A stretch of 64,000 nucleotides of DNA, from contig DBYR01000014.1 of assembly GCA_002310215.1 (NCBI GenBank), positions 102,460 through 166,459 of the forward strand, given 5' to 3'. Below, piece after piece: positions 43,168-52,813 of this stretch. This stretch comes from Bacteroidales bacterium UBA1181 (lineage in GTDB: Bacteria; Bacteroidota; Bacteroidia; Bacteroidales; Paludibacteraceae). The notes beneath the pieces were generated by a model that was not told where the DNA came from, made no database searches, and saw only the letters and a program-made list of their open reading frames with translations. The translations under genes and the position numbers were made by a program. Every line of letters begins with the position of its first letter. Position 1 is the stretch's first letter.

Positions 43168-43342
43168 CATATTGCTAAAGTTTGTTTTTGGTTGCTTACG
43201 AATCACAAATTTAAGCTTTCCGTTGGATATTGGACGCTTCGTGCGTTGCTCTAGGCTTAAAAAATATTAACGGATTGAATGTTTTGGCGATTGGGAAGAG
43301 TCCCCTCTTTCTCCGTTACTTTGAAATAAGGCTGCGACCTAA

Positions 43343-43372
43343 TTGTAAATTCGCGAATTAGCCTTATTTTTG
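43343..43372 (+). promoter_or_regulatory. Promoter of pyrF
   Basis: TTG (43343-43345), a 19-base spacer and TATTTTTG (43365-43372) fit the Bacteroidetes consensus. Transcription would start near 43379, about 35 bases before the ATG. Confidence 0.6.
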
Positions 43373-43413
43373 CAAAGCAATATTTAAAAACGTTTTTAGA
43401 CTTAACAATAGAG

Positions 43414-44250
43414 ATGACAAGAGAAGAATTGTTTGAGAATATCATGCGCAAAAGATCGTTCCTTTGCGTGGGGTTGGATACGGACGTCAATAAGATTCCG
43501 GAGTTCTTGTTCGACAGGGAGGGTGATTTGGACCCGATCTTCGAATTCAACAAATCCATCATCGACGCCACCGCCGAATATTGTGTGGCCTACAAGCCTA
43601 ACCTGGCTTTCTATGAGAGCCTCGGTTTGCAGGGGTGGGATGTGTTGGAGCGTACGATAGACTATATCCGTGAAAAGTATCCGGACCAGTTCCTGATCGC
43701 GGACGCTAAGCGTGGTGATATCGGTAACACCTCCGCCATGTATGCGAGGACGTTCTTCGGGGCGTTGGACTTCGATTCCGTGACGGTGGCTCCTTATATG
43801 GGAGAAGATTCAGTCTCTCCTTTCCTGACCTATGAAAACAAGTGGGTCACGTTGTTGGCCCTCACCTCCAACAAGGGTGCGTTCGATTTCCAGTTTACGG
43901 AAGACAAGGAGACGGGCGACCGCCTTTTCGAAAAGGTGTTGAAGACCTCCTTGAGGTGGGGCAACGAAGACAATATGATGTATGTGGTCGGCGCCACGAA
44001 GGCTGAGATGTTGGCGGATATCCGTAAGATCATCCCGAACCATTTCCTTTTGGTGCCAGGCATTGGCGCGCAGGGAGGAAGCTTGGCCGATGTCGTTAAG
44101 CATGGCATGAACAAACAATGTGGACTTCTGGTGAACTCTTCGCGTGCGATACTCTACGCATCTAACGGTGAAGACTATGCCCAAGCTGCGGCAGCCGAGG
44201 CGAAGAAGGTGCAGCAACAAATGAGCGAGTTCCTGAAGTCTTTGGATTAA
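43414..44250 (+). CDS. pyrF: Orotidine 5'-phosphate decarboxylase
   Basis: The 278-residue enzyme makes UMP from OMP, the last step of pyrimidine synthesis. It has the longer form typical of the type 2 family: FLCVGLDTDVNKIPEF (about 16-31), the catalytic Asp-Lys-Asp stretch LIADAKRGDIGNTSAMYA (about 95-112), and the C-terminal phosphate loop LLVPGIGAQGG with LVNSSRAILYAS. It is followed after 10 bp by an HD phosphohydrolase gene. Confidence 0.96.
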   Translation: MTREELFENIMRKRSFLCVGLDTDVNKIPEFLFDREGDLDPIFEFNKSIIDATAEYCVAYKPNLAFYESLGLQGWDVLERTIDYIREKYPDQFLIADAKRGDIGNTSAMYARTFFGALDFDSVTVAPYMGEDSVSPFLTYENKWVTLLALTSNKGAFDFQFTEDKETGDRLFEKVLKTSLRWGNEDNMMYVVGATKAEMLADIRKIIPNHFLLVPGIGAQGGSLADVVKHGMNKQCGLLVNSSRAILYASNGEDYAQAAAAEAKKVQQQMSEFLKSLD

Positions 44251-44260
44251 TCCCTTAGGA

Positions 44261-45496
44261 ATGTATAACAAGAGGAAGATCATCAACGATCCTGTGCATG
44301 GTTTCATCTCGATTCCCAGCGAGCTGCACTATGATTTGATCCAACATCCCTATTTCCAACGGTTGGGGAGAATCCGGCAGTTGGGTGTGAGTTTCTTGGT
44401 CTATCCGGGCGCTCAACATACCCGTTTCCAACACTCCTTGGGCGCCATGTATTTGATGGAGGAGGCGATCGCCCAATTGCGTGCGAGGGGGCAGGAGATC
44501 ACGGACGAGGAGGCGGATGCTGTTCTGGCGGCTATCCTGCTGCATGATATCGGACATGCGCCCTTCTCCCATGTGTTGGAGGATACGCTGACCAAGGAGA
44601 TCTCGCACGAGGATATTTCCTTGCTGATGATGGAGCATATCAACGAGGAGATGGGTGGCGCGTTGGAGTTGGCCCTCTCCATCTTCAAGAACCAATATCC
44701 GAAGAAATTTCTTCACCAGTTGGTCTCCAGCCAATTGGACATGGACCGTTTGGATTATTTGATCCGCGACAGCTTCTTCACCGGGGTGGTGGAGGGTGCC
44801 GTGGGTGCCGCGCGCATCATCAAGATGCTCAACGTGCACGACGATCAATTGGTCATTGAGGCGAAGGGAATTTACTCCGTCGAGAAGTTCCTTATCGCCA
44901 GAAGAATGATGTATTGGCAGGTTTATTACCATAAAACGTCTGTTTCCGCTGAACAATTGTTAATCAAGACGTTGGCTCGTGCGAAGGAACTTACTTTGAA
45001 AGGGAAAAAGCCATTCGCTGCTCCGCAGTTCGCTTATTTTTTGGAAAATGATATCACGGGAAAAGATTTCCAAATTTCCGAGGAGGCTCTGTCCAATTAT
45101 GCGAAATTTGACGACTCGGATGTCATCAGCGCGGTCAAGACTTGGTCCTCTTCCGAGGATAAAGTGCTCTCGACCTTGTGCCGAAATTTGATGAACAGGA
45201 AACTGTTCAAGATCGAGGTGAGGGAGAAGAAGCCGCAGGCCAGTGAAGTCCGTGACCACGTTAGGAGGATTGCCGAAAAGTTGGGTCTGACGGAAGCGGA
45301 GGCTCGTTACTTCGTGACGATACACCCCGTCTCTTCCTATACCTATCGCCCGAAAAACGATAGCATCAAGGTGCTCTATGCGGATGGGGAGCTGAAGGAC
45401 ATCACGGATGCCTCCGACTTGCTGAACTTGTCGCTTATCAGCAAACACGAAAAAAAATATTATTTCGGTTATGTGAAAGACGTTGATTTGCAGTAA
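44261..45496 (+). CDS. HD-domain phosphohydrolase (dNTPase-like)
   Basis: The 411-residue protein starts MYNKRKIINDPVHGFI, the opening of the YwfO/SAMHD1-like HD family. Metal and catalytic motifs are QHTRFQHSLGAMYLME (about 50-65), ILLHDIGHAPFSHVLE (about 93-108) and SSQLDMDRLDYLIRDSFFTG (about 155-174). Family members hydrolyse dNTPs or related nucleotides. Context beside pyrF fits a nucleotide-pool role. Probably co-transcribed with pyrF. Confidence 0.9.
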   Translation: MYNKRKIINDPVHGFISIPSELHYDLIQHPYFQRLGRIRQLGVSFLVYPGAQHTRFQHSLGAMYLMEEAIAQLRARGQEITDEEADAVLAAILLHDIGHAPFSHVLEDTLTKEISHEDISLLMMEHINEEMGGALELALSIFKNQYPKKFLHQLVSSQLDMDRLDYLIRDSFFTGVVEGAVGAARIIKMLNVHDDQLVIEAKGIYSVEKFLIARRMMYWQVYYHKTSVSAEQLLIKTLARAKELTLKGKKPFAAPQFAYFLENDITGKDFQISEEALSNYAKFDDSDVISAVKTWSSSEDKVLSTLCRNLMNRKLFKIEVREKKPQASEVRDHVRRIAEKLGLTEAEARYFVTIHPVSSYTYRPKNDSIKVLYADGELKDITDASDLLNLSLISKHEKKYYFGYVKDVDLQ

Positions 45497-45568
45497 CGTT
45501 TGCGGAGTCACTGAGTGATATTTCTGCAAATTTTATACAAACAAATTTTCATACTGACTGATTTTCCT

Positions 45569-45576
45569 TATTTTTG
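45569..45576 (+). promoter_or_regulatory. -7 promoter box of the lpx-nqr gene run
   Basis: TATTTTTG matches TANNTTTG 20 bases before the lpxD ATG at 45596, giving a very short leader. The -33 region (TTTTC) is weak. The box supports choosing 45596 over the upstream in-frame ATG at 45515. Confidence 0.5.
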
Positions 45577-45595
45577 CAAAAAAATTTATAGTAAC

Positions 45596-46645
45596 ATGGA
45601 GTTTTCAGCGCAACAGATCGCCGATTATCTAAAAGGTAAGGTGGTTGGAAATCCAGAAATTAAGGTTTCTAATTTTTCCAAGATAGAGGAAGGTGTTCCT
45701 GGAACATTGACTTTCTTGTCAAACCCCAAGTACACTGAATATATATACACCACGCAAGCGAGTATTGTGTTGGTGAACGATACATTTGAGCCGAAGCAAG
45801 AATTGAAGCCGACCCTGATCAAGGTGAAGAATTCATACGACGCTTTGGCTTCTTTGTTGTCGCTGGTGGATAGTTACAAGCCGAAGAGGAGCGGAATTTC
45901 TTCGCAAGCTTGTGTGTCGGAGAAAGCTAAGATAGGCGAGAATGCCTATGTCGGAGCCTATACGTGTATCGAGGATGGGGCGGTCATAGGTAAGAATGCT
46001 CAGATTTACCCTCAGGTTTATATTGGTGAAAACGTGCGTATTGGTGATAATGTGACGCTCTATCCGGGCGTTAAGATCTATAATGATTGTGTCATCGGCA
46101 ACAATTGCATGGTGCATGCGGGTACGGTCATCGGTTCTGACGGTTTCGGTTTCGCCCCTACGGCAGACGGAAAGTACGATAAGATTCCGCAGATCGGCAT
46201 TGTTGTCATCGAAGACGATGTGGAGATCGGAGCGAACACGACCATTGACCGTTCGACGATGGGTGCGACGATTATCAGACGAGGTGTCAAGATAGATAAC
46301 TTGGTTCAGATCGCCCATAACGTGGAGGTTGGCGAGGATACGGTGATGGCTGCTCAGTCAGGTTTCGCGGGCTCCGCGAAGATTGGTAAGCATTGTATGT
46401 TTGGTGGACAGTCTGGTGTCGTAGGACATTTGACGGTTGCGGACGGCACGATGCTCGCCGCGAAGTGTGGCGTCTCCAATAATATCAAGGAACCGAACCA
46501 CATGTATCATGGTTTCCCTCACGTGGAGGCGAAGACCTTCCAGCGCGCGTTTGTGTGCTTCCGTAATTTCCCGGCCATCAGGAACCAGATACTGGAGTTG
46601 GAGAAAGAGGTGGCGGAATTGAAGAAAAAGCTAGAACATAACTAA
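45596..46645 (+). CDS. lpxD: UDP-3-O-acyl-glucosamine N-acyltransferase
   Basis: The 349-residue enzyme adds the N-linked hydroxyacyl chain in lipid A synthesis. It has an N-terminal uridine-binding domain (about 1-100; FLSNPKYTEYIY), then left-handed beta-helix hexapeptide repeats (about 105-300) with the catalytic His in the segment VQIAHNVEVGEDTVMAAQSG, and a C-terminal helix (LELEKEVAELKKKLE). The start at 45596 follows the promoter box and begins MEFSAQQIADYL. First of lpxD, lpxC-fabZ, lpxA. Confidence 0.95.
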   Translation: MEFSAQQIADYLKGKVVGNPEIKVSNFSKIEEGVPGTLTFLSNPKYTEYIYTTQASIVLVNDTFEPKQELKPTLIKVKNSYDALASLLSLVDSYKPKRSGISSQACVSEKAKIGENAYVGAYTCIEDGAVIGKNAQIYPQVYIGENVRIGDNVTLYPGVKIYNDCVIGNNCMVHAGTVIGSDGFGFAPTADGKYDKIPQIGIVVIEDDVEIGANTTIDRSTMGATIIRRGVKIDNLVQIAHNVEVGEDTVMAAQSGFAGSAKIGKHCMFGGQSGVVGHLTVADGTMLAAKCGVSNNIKEPNHMYHGFPHVEAKTFQRAFVCFRNFPAIRNQILELEKEVAELKKKLEHN

Positions 46646-46650
46646 AGAAT

Positions 46651-48036
46651 ATGGCCAAACAGAAAACATTGAAGGAAGCGTTCTCGCTTCAAGGAAAAGG
46701 GTTGCATACGGGTTTGCCCGTAACAATCACATTTAATCCGGCTCCAGCAAACCATGGATATAAGATTCAGCGGGTCGATTTGGAGGGTCAGCCAATTATA
46801 GAGGCTATCGCGCAGAATGTCGTCGAGACCTCTCGTGGCACTGTGGTCGCGGAGGGTGACGTTCGGGTTAGTACGATTGAACATGCTATGTCTGCACTAT
46901 ATGCGTCTGAGATAGACAACTGTTTGATTCAGGTGGACCAGCCTGAATTCCCTATTTTAGACGGTAGTGCTTTCCCTTTCGTGCAAGAGATTGCGCGCGT
47001 GGGATTTGAGGAACAACCTTACGATAGGGAGTATTACGTCGTGACGAAGAAGGTGGAATACAAGGATCCTGAGACAGGCTCCTCCATCACATTGCTTCCG
47101 GACGACGAGTTTAGCGTGAATGTGTTGGTGTCTTATCCATCCTGCATTTTGTCCAATCAATATGCGACATTGAACTCTTTGTCGGAGTATACGAAGGAGA
47201 TAGCCGCTTCCCGTACGTTCGTTTTCGTGCGTGAGATCGAGGCTCTTCTGAAGAACAACCTGATCAAGGGTGGGGATTTGGATAACGCCATCGTGATATA
47301 TGACAAGGAGATGAGCCAGGCGGACATCGACCACCTGACCTCTCTGATCGGGATGGATCCTATCTCTGTTTCCAGCCTTGGCTACATACAGGCACGCCCG
47401 TTGGCGTTCAACAACGAGCCTGCCCGTCACAAACTGTTGGATGTGATCGGTGATTTGGCTTTGATTGGCAGACCTATTAAGGGCCGCGTGATCGCTAATT
47501 GCCCTGGACACAAGTTGAATACCGACTTCGCGAAGAAGGTTTATAAGACCTTGAAGCGTCAGGAGATCATCATCCCTCATTATGACCCTACCGTTCCACC
47601 GTTGATGGACATCAATAAGATCAAGCAACACTTGCCTCACCGTTGGCCTATGTTGTTGATCGATAGGATTATAGAAGTCAAGGAGCGTGGTGTTGTGGGC
47701 GTGAAGAATGTGTCGGGCAACGAGAACTTCTTCTGCGGACACTTCCCGGAGGAGCCGGTTATGCCAGGTGTATTGCTCGTCGAGGCGATGGCGCAGACGG
47801 GTGGTATCCTTGTGCTAAGCAAGTTGGATGATCCTGAGAAATACTCCACCTATTTCTTGTCTATAGACAAAGTGAAGTTCAGAAACAAGGTGGTGCCGGG
47901 CGACACGATTATCTTCAAACTGGATTTGTTGACGGATATTAGACGTGGATGCGCCTACATGAAGGGTTACGCCATTGTGGCGGAAAAGATTGTTGCGGAG
48001 GCAGAGTTCCTTGCGCAGGTTGTGAAAAATAAGTAA
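46651..48036 (+). CDS. lpxC-fabZ: Bifunctional LpxC deacetylase / FabZ dehydratase
   Basis: The 461-residue fusion joins LpxC (about 1-300; LQGKGLHTGLPV, zinc motif STIEHAMSALYA, and HKLLDVIGDLALIGRP) to FabZ (about 315-461; LPHRWPMLLIDRI with its catalytic His, and GHFPEEPVMPGVLLVEAMAQ with its catalytic Glu). LpxC does the committed step of lipid A synthesis and FabZ dehydrates hydroxyacyl-ACP, so the fusion places two uses of hydroxyacyl chains in one protein. The fusion is known in Bacteroidetes. It starts 5 bp after lpxD. Confidence 0.96.
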   Translation: MAKQKTLKEAFSLQGKGLHTGLPVTITFNPAPANHGYKIQRVDLEGQPIIEAIAQNVVETSRGTVVAEGDVRVSTIEHAMSALYASEIDNCLIQVDQPEFPILDGSAFPFVQEIARVGFEEQPYDREYYVVTKKVEYKDPETGSSITLLPDDEFSVNVLVSYPSCILSNQYATLNSLSEYTKEIAASRTFVFVREIEALLKNNLIKGGDLDNAIVIYDKEMSQADIDHLTSLIGMDPISVSSLGYIQARPLAFNNEPARHKLLDVIGDLALIGRPIKGRVIANCPGHKLNTDFAKKVYKTLKRQEIIIPHYDPTVPPLMDINKIKQHLPHRWPMLLIDRIIEVKERGVVGVKNVSGNENFFCGHFPEEPVMPGVLLVEAMAQTGGILVLSKLDDPEKYSTYFLSIDKVKFRNKVVPGDTIIFKLDLLTDIRRGCAYMKGYAIVAEKIVAEAEFLAQVVKNK

Positions 48037-48049
48037 TTGAATTTTTTTT

Positions 48050-48829
48050 ATGATAAAAGAAATGTCATTTATCCATCCCGAGGCTAAAATCGGAAAGGAT
48101 GTTGAAATTGGCCCTTTCGTCTACATCGATAGAAATGTGGAGATTGGGGATGGATGTCAGATTATGCCGCATGCCACTATTCTGAGCGGTGCGAGAATCG
48201 GCAAAAACGTGAGGATTTTCCCTAATGCCGTCATATCCGCCATTCCTCAGGATTTGAAATTTAAAGGCGAGGAGACCACTGCCGTGATTGGCGACAACAC
48301 GACCATTAGGGAGTGTGCCACCGTGAACAGGGGTACTGCGTCGAAGGGCACAACTATCGTGGGCTCCAATTGCTTGATTATGGCGTATGCCCATATCGCC
48401 CATGACTGTAGATTGGCGAATAATATAATTATTGGCAACGCATCACAAATTGCGGGCGAGGTGTTGATCGACGATTGGGCTATCCTTTCTGGTAGCGTAT
48501 TGGTCCACCAATTCTCCCACATTGGTGCCCATGTGATTATCCAAGGCGGCTCGCGTGTCGGCAAGGATGTGCCTCCTTACGTTACCGCGGGAAGGGATCC
48601 GTTGAGCTATGCGGGTCTGAACCTTGTCGGATTGCGCCGTAGAGGCTTCTCTAACGACCAAATACGCGAGATCCAAGAGATTTACCGAATCTTATACCAA
48701 TCGGGCTTGAACATGACGCAGGCGACGGAGAAGATCTACTCCGAGATCCCTGATTCTGAAGAGAAGGAAACTGTTGTTTCTTTCTTGAAGTCGGCCGAGC
48801 GCGGTATTATTCGAGGCTATTTCGATTAA
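48050..48829 (+). CDS. lpxA: UDP-N-acetylglucosamine acyltransferase
   Basis: The 259-residue enzyme does the first acylation of lipid A synthesis. It is a left-handed beta-helix (about 5-190, repeats like IGKDVEIGPFVYID), with the catalytic His region MAYAHIAHDCRLAN (about 120-133) and the C-terminal helical domain (LRRRGFSNDQIREIQEIYRIL). The start at 48050 aligns with the usual position of HPEA; an ATG at 48062 is the alternative. The nqr operon follows after 25 bp with no terminator. Confidence 0.95.
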   Translation: MIKEMSFIHPEAKIGKDVEIGPFVYIDRNVEIGDGCQIMPHATILSGARIGKNVRIFPNAVISAIPQDLKFKGEETTAVIGDNTTIRECATVNRGTASKGTTIVGSNCLIMAYAHIAHDCRLANNIIIGNASQIAGEVLIDDWAILSGSVLVHQFSHIGAHVIIQGGSRVGKDVPPYVTAGRDPLSYAGLNLVGLRRRGFSNDQIREIQEIYRILYQSGLNMTQATEKIYSEIPDSEEKETVVSFLKSAERGIIRGYFD

Positions 48830-48854
48830 GGAAAACACAAAAAATAAATGTTTT

Positions 48855-50210
48855 ATGTCAGAAGTGATAAGAATAAAAAAAGGTCTTGATATCAATTTGA
48901 AGGGAAAGGCTAAAGAGGTGTTTTCGAAAGCACAATTGCCTGATCTCTTTGCTGTCAGACCTGACGATTTCCATGGCATCAAACCCAAAACCGTTGTGAA
49001 GGAAGGTGATTCCGTAAAGGTCGGAAGTGTTTTGTTCTATGACAAAGCGAATCCGGACTTGAAGGTGGTCTCTCCTGTGAGTGGTGAGGTGATTGCCGTG
49101 AACAGGGGTGACAGGCGCAAGGTGCTTGACATCCGTATCAAGTCGGACGGTAATTTCGACTCTGTGCCTTTTGTGAAGGCCAAGCCGTCGTCCATGAGTA
49201 AGGAGGAGGTCCGTAAGGCTATCCTTGATGCAGGCTTCTTCGCCTTTATCAAGCAACGTCCGTTCGACGTGATCGCAAATCCGGAAGACACGCCTAAGGC
49301 GGTCTTTATCTCTGGTTTCGACACCGCTCCTTTGGCGCCTAATTATGACTTCATCATGGTGGGTCGTGACGAGGAGTTCCAATTGGGTGTTGAGGCGCTG
49401 GCGAAGCTTTCGGGCGCAAAGGTGCACGTGGGCATCAATGTGGACAATGCCTCCAAGCTCTTTAAGTTGGCGAAGGGCGTTGAAATCCACGAGTTCCAAG
49501 GTCCTCATCCCGCCGGAAACGTGGGCGTGCAGATACACCACGTGGACCCTATCAACAAGGGTGAGATCGTCTGGACGGTCAATGCGCAGGATGTGGCCAT
49601 GATCGGTAAAGCCTTCCAAACGGGTGTGCTTAGTTTCTCTCGCTCGGTCGTCTTGGCAGGTTCTTCCGTGAAGAATCCTTCTTATTGCAAGATGGTTTAC
49701 GGCGCATCTATCTCTAACATCGTGGCTAACAACATCGAGGGTGACAACGTGCGTTACATCAGCGGTAACCCATTGACGGGTACGCAGATCCCTGCGGACG
49801 GTTTCTTGGGCGCATTCGATTCCCAAGTGACGGTTATCCCGGAGGGCGACAAGAACAACGAGTTCTTGGGCTGGATCATGCCTCGTCTGAAGAAGTTCAG
49901 TGTGAGCCGTTCTTACTTCTCATGGTTGCTCGGTAGCGGCAGGGAGTATGAAATCGATACGAACCTGAACGGTGGCGAGCGTGCCTTCATCATGTCGGGT
50001 GAGTACGACAAGGTCTTCCCGATGGATATCTATCCTGAGTTCCTCGTGAAGGCAATCCTCGCTCGCGACATCGACAAGATGGAGCAGTTAGGCATCTATG
50101 AGGTGGCGCCGGAGGATTTCGCCTTGTGCGAGTTCGTATGTACTTCTAAGATTGAGACGCAACGTATCGTGCGTGAGGGATTGGATTACCTGCGCAAGGA
50201 GTTGGCTTAG
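48855..50210 (+). CDS. nqrA: Na+-translocating NADH:quinone reductase subunit A
   Basis: The 451-residue peripheral subunit begins with a lipoyl-like fold (IKKGLDINLKGKAKEV; SVLFYDKANPDLKVVSPVSG, about 55-75), followed by the Rossmann-like and SLBB-like parts. Typical segments are IKQRPFDVIANPEDTPKAVFISGFDTAPL and HPAGNVGVQIHHVDPINKGEIVWTV (each a region of about 25-30 residues). It contributes to the quinone site of Na+-NQR. First of six nqr genes. Confidence 0.95.
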   Translation: MSEVIRIKKGLDINLKGKAKEVFSKAQLPDLFAVRPDDFHGIKPKTVVKEGDSVKVGSVLFYDKANPDLKVVSPVSGEVIAVNRGDRRKVLDIRIKSDGNFDSVPFVKAKPSSMSKEEVRKAILDAGFFAFIKQRPFDVIANPEDTPKAVFISGFDTAPLAPNYDFIMVGRDEEFQLGVEALAKLSGAKVHVGINVDNASKLFKLAKGVEIHEFQGPHPAGNVGVQIHHVDPINKGEIVWTVNAQDVAMIGKAFQTGVLSFSRSVVLAGSSVKNPSYCKMVYGASISNIVANNIEGDNVRYISGNPLTGTQIPADGFLGAFDSQVTVIPEGDKNNEFLGWIMPRLKKFSVSRSYFSWLLGSGREYEIDTNLNGGERAFIMSGEYDKVFPMDIYPEFLVKAILARDIDKMEQLGIYEVAPEDFALCEFVCTSKIETQRIVREGLDYLRKELA

Positions 50211-50241
50211 TGAATGTGTAATAAATTAAAATGATATAAAA

Positions 50242-51429
50242 TTGAAAGCGTTAAGAAATTTTCTCGACAAAGTGAAACCGTCTTTTGAGGAAGGCGGAAA
50301 ATTTCACGCATTTCGCTCTGTGTTCGACGGATTCGAGACCTTCTTGTTCGTCCCTAACACTACAGCGAAGAGAGGAAGCCACATTCATGACTGCATCGAC
50401 TCCAAGCGTGCGATGTCCATGGTCGTGATAGCGTTGATACCAGCTCTTTTGTTTGGTATGTACAACGTTGGTTTCCAACACTATTTAGTGCATGGTGAGG
50501 AGGCCTCTTTCTGGGCGACGTTCTTGTTCGGCTTTTTGGCAGTGTTGCCTAAGATCGTCGTTGCGTACGCCGTCGGTTTGGGTATCGAGTTCGTCGTTGC
50601 CCAATGGAGAGGGGAGGAAATCCAAGAGGGTTTCCTGGTTTCCGGTATGTTGATTCCTTTGATCGTCCCTGTGGAGTGTCCTTTGTGGATCCTCGCTGTG
50701 GCGACCGCCTTCGCTGTGATCTTCGCGAAGGAGGTATTCGGCGGAACTGGTTATAATATCTTCAATGTCGCATTGATCACGCGTGCCTTCTTGTTCTTCG
50801 CTTACCCGGTCAAGATGTCGGGTGACGCAGTTTGGGTGGCAAAGGATCCTTTGTGCTGCGCGGGTAGCGAGAATGCCTTGCTGGATGGCTTGACGGGTGC
50901 TACGCCGCTCGGTCAGGTTTCTACGGGCATCACGGAGATCACGAACGCGGTTGGTGCGTCGATGTCTCCAATGGATATGGTGATCGGTCTCTATCCGGGT
51001 TCTATCGGTGAGACGAGCGTGATCGCTATCGCTATCGGTGCGATCATCCTTTTGTGGACGGGCATCGCGAGCTGGAAGACGATGTTGTCTGTCTTCGCTG
51101 GTGGTATTTTGACGGCCATGATGTTTAACTCAATTGGCGCGAACGATGTGATGAACTTGCCTTGGTACGAGCACATCCTCTTGGGCGGTTTCTGCTTCGG
51201 CGCAGTCTTTATGGCTACCGACCCTGTCACTTCTCCAAGGACGGAGTGTGGTAAATACATCTATGGTTTCTTGATCGGCTTTGTGGCTATTGTGATCCGT
51301 TGCTTGAACCCTGGTTATCCGGAGGGCATGATGTTGGCGATTTTGCTGATGAACCTCTTCGCTCCGCTGATCGACCACTGCTTCGTGCAAAGCAATATCA
51401 AGAGACGACTGAAACGTGCTAACAAATAA
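50242..51429 (+). CDS. nqrB: Na+-NQR subunit B (TTG start)
   Basis: The 395-residue integral membrane subunit carries covalent FMN on a Thr in DGLTGATPLGQ (about residue 220) and the riboflavin/quinone region. The start codon is TTG at 50242, supported because the N-terminus MKALRNFLDKVKP matches the usual NqrB start and no in-frame ATG lies nearby. It has about ten hydrophobic segments and ends in the cytoplasmic KRRLKRANK. Confidence 0.94.
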   Translation: MKALRNFLDKVKPSFEEGGKFHAFRSVFDGFETFLFVPNTTAKRGSHIHDCIDSKRAMSMVVIALIPALLFGMYNVGFQHYLVHGEEASFWATFLFGFLAVLPKIVVAYAVGLGIEFVVAQWRGEEIQEGFLVSGMLIPLIVPVECPLWILAVATAFAVIFAKEVFGGTGYNIFNVALITRAFLFFAYPVKMSGDAVWVAKDPLCCAGSENALLDGLTGATPLGQVSTGITEITNAVGASMSPMDMVIGLYPGSIGETSVIAIAIGAIILLWTGIASWKTMLSVFAGGILTAMMFNSIGANDVMNLPWYEHILLGGFCFGAVFMATDPVTSPRTECGKYIYGFLIGFVAIVIRCLNPGYPEGMMLAILLMNLFAPLIDHCFVQSNIKRRLKRANK

Positions 51430-51449
51430 TCATTAATATCGAGACAGTC

Positions 51450-52136
51450 ATGAATACAAATAGTAATAGTTATACTATCATCTATGCTTCGGTAATGGTG
51501 ATTATCGTGGCATTCCTATTGGCCTTCGTCTCATCTTCTCTGAAAGAGAGACAGGAGAGCAATGTGAAATTGGATAAGATGAAACAGATCCTGACCTCTT
51601 TGAACATCTCCGAGGATGAGTTGAAGCAGGATGCTGAGGCCGCTTATACGAAATATGTGAAGGCTGACCAGATTATCGACCTTAACGGTAATGTGGTGGC
51701 TGAGAATGGTGGATTTGAGATCTCTTCCAAGAGCTTGAACGACGAGGAGGTTTCTCAAGTTCCTTTGTATGTGTGTAGCGTGAATGGTGAGACGAAGTAT
51801 GTCGCTCCATTGTATGGCGCAGGTCTTTGGGGTCCGATTTGGGGCTACATCAGCTTTAACAGCGACAAGAAGACTGTGTATGGCACTTACTTCTCCCACG
51901 AGGGAGAGACTCCGGGACTGGGTGCCGAGATCACGACGGAATCTTTCCGCGCACCTTTCCAAGGCAAGCAATTGCAAGAGGGTGGGGACGTGAAGATCTC
52001 TGTGGTGAAGAACGGCAAGGTGACGGACTCTTCTTGTCAGGTGGATGGTATCTCTGGTGGTACGATCACTTCTAAAGGTGTTGATGCAATGTTACAAAAG
52101 TGCTTGAAAAGGTACGCTAATTTTTTCAATAAATAA
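51450..52136 (+). CDS. nqrC: Na+-NQR subunit C
   Basis: The 228-residue protein has one N-terminal membrane helix (IIYASVMVIIVAFLLAFVSS, about residues 10-29) and a periplasmic FMN-binding domain with GLWGPIWGYIS (about 127-137) and the flavinylation motif GISGGTITSKGVDAM near residue 205. The flavin Thr lies in SGGTIT, a variant of the common SGATxT. Confidence 0.94.
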   Translation: MNTNSNSYTIIYASVMVIIVAFLLAFVSSSLKERQESNVKLDKMKQILTSLNISEDELKQDAEAAYTKYVKADQIIDLNGNVVAENGGFEISSKSLNDEEVSQVPLYVCSVNGETKYVAPLYGAGLWGPIWGYISFNSDKKTVYGTYFSHEGETPGLGAEITTESFRAPFQGKQLQEGGDVKISVVKNGKVTDSSCQVDGISGGTITSKGVDAMLQKCLKRYANFFNK

Positions 52137-52148
52137 GGAGGATACGGT

Positions 52149-52793
52149 ATGGATTTGTTTTCAAAGAAAAATAAAGAGACGTTCTTTACCCCTCTTTGGG
52201 TAAATAACCCAGTCGCTACTCAGGTGTTGGGTATTTGTTCTGCGTTGGCCGTGACTTCCAAGTTGGAGCCTGCTTTGGTGATGGGCTTGTCCGTTACCAT
52301 TATCGTGGCTTTGGCGAATGTGGTGATTTCATTGTTGCGTAATACGATTCCGAATCGTATCCGTATCATCGTGCAGTTGGTGGTGGTCGCCATGTTGGTG
52401 ACGATCGTGAGCCAAGTGCTGAAGGCGTTCGCATACGATGTGAGCGTGCAACTCTCCGTTTATGTGGGTTTGATTATCACAAACTGTATCTTGATGGGCC
52501 GTTTGGAGGCATTCGCAATGCAGAATAAGCCTTGGGAGTCGTTCCTCGACGGTGTCGGAAGTGGTTTGGGTTATGCCTTGATCCTCGTGATCGTTGGTTT
52601 CTTCAGGGAGCTCCTCGGTTCTGGCACATTGCTGAACTTCCGTGTGATTCCTGAGTGCCTCTACGTGAAAGAGGGTGGTTTCTATATGAACAATGGTTTG
52701 ATGGTTTTGCCTCCTATGGCTTTGATCATCGTGGCTTGCGTCATCTGGTACCAGCGCGCGAAGAACCCTGATTTGCAGGAAAAGAACAATTAA
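52149..52793 (+). CDS. nqrD: Na+-NQR subunit D
   Basis: The 214-residue membrane subunit is of the Nqr/Rnf D-E type with six helices. Visible are NPVATQVLGICSALAVTSKLEPAL (about 18-41) and YVGLIITNCILMGRLEAFAMQNKPW, whose Cys is a ligand of the intramembrane Fe site shared with NqrE. It follows nqrC after 12 bp. Confidence 0.95.
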   Translation: MDLFSKKNKETFFTPLWVNNPVATQVLGICSALAVTSKLEPALVMGLSVTIIVALANVVISLLRNTIPNRIRIIVQLVVVAMLVTIVSQVLKAFAYDVSVQLSVYVGLIITNCILMGRLEAFAMQNKPWESFLDGVGSGLGYALILVIVGFFRELLGSGTLLNFRVIPECLYVKEGGFYMNNGLMVLPPMALIIVACVIWYQRAKNPDLQEKNN

Positions 52794-52813
52794 TTCCCTA
52801 AAAGAGTATTGAA

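Noticed and set aside
48858..49826. 322-codon minus-strand frame opposite nqrA
   Set aside because: Arg/His-rich antisense shadow of a conserved gene; no recognisable domain.
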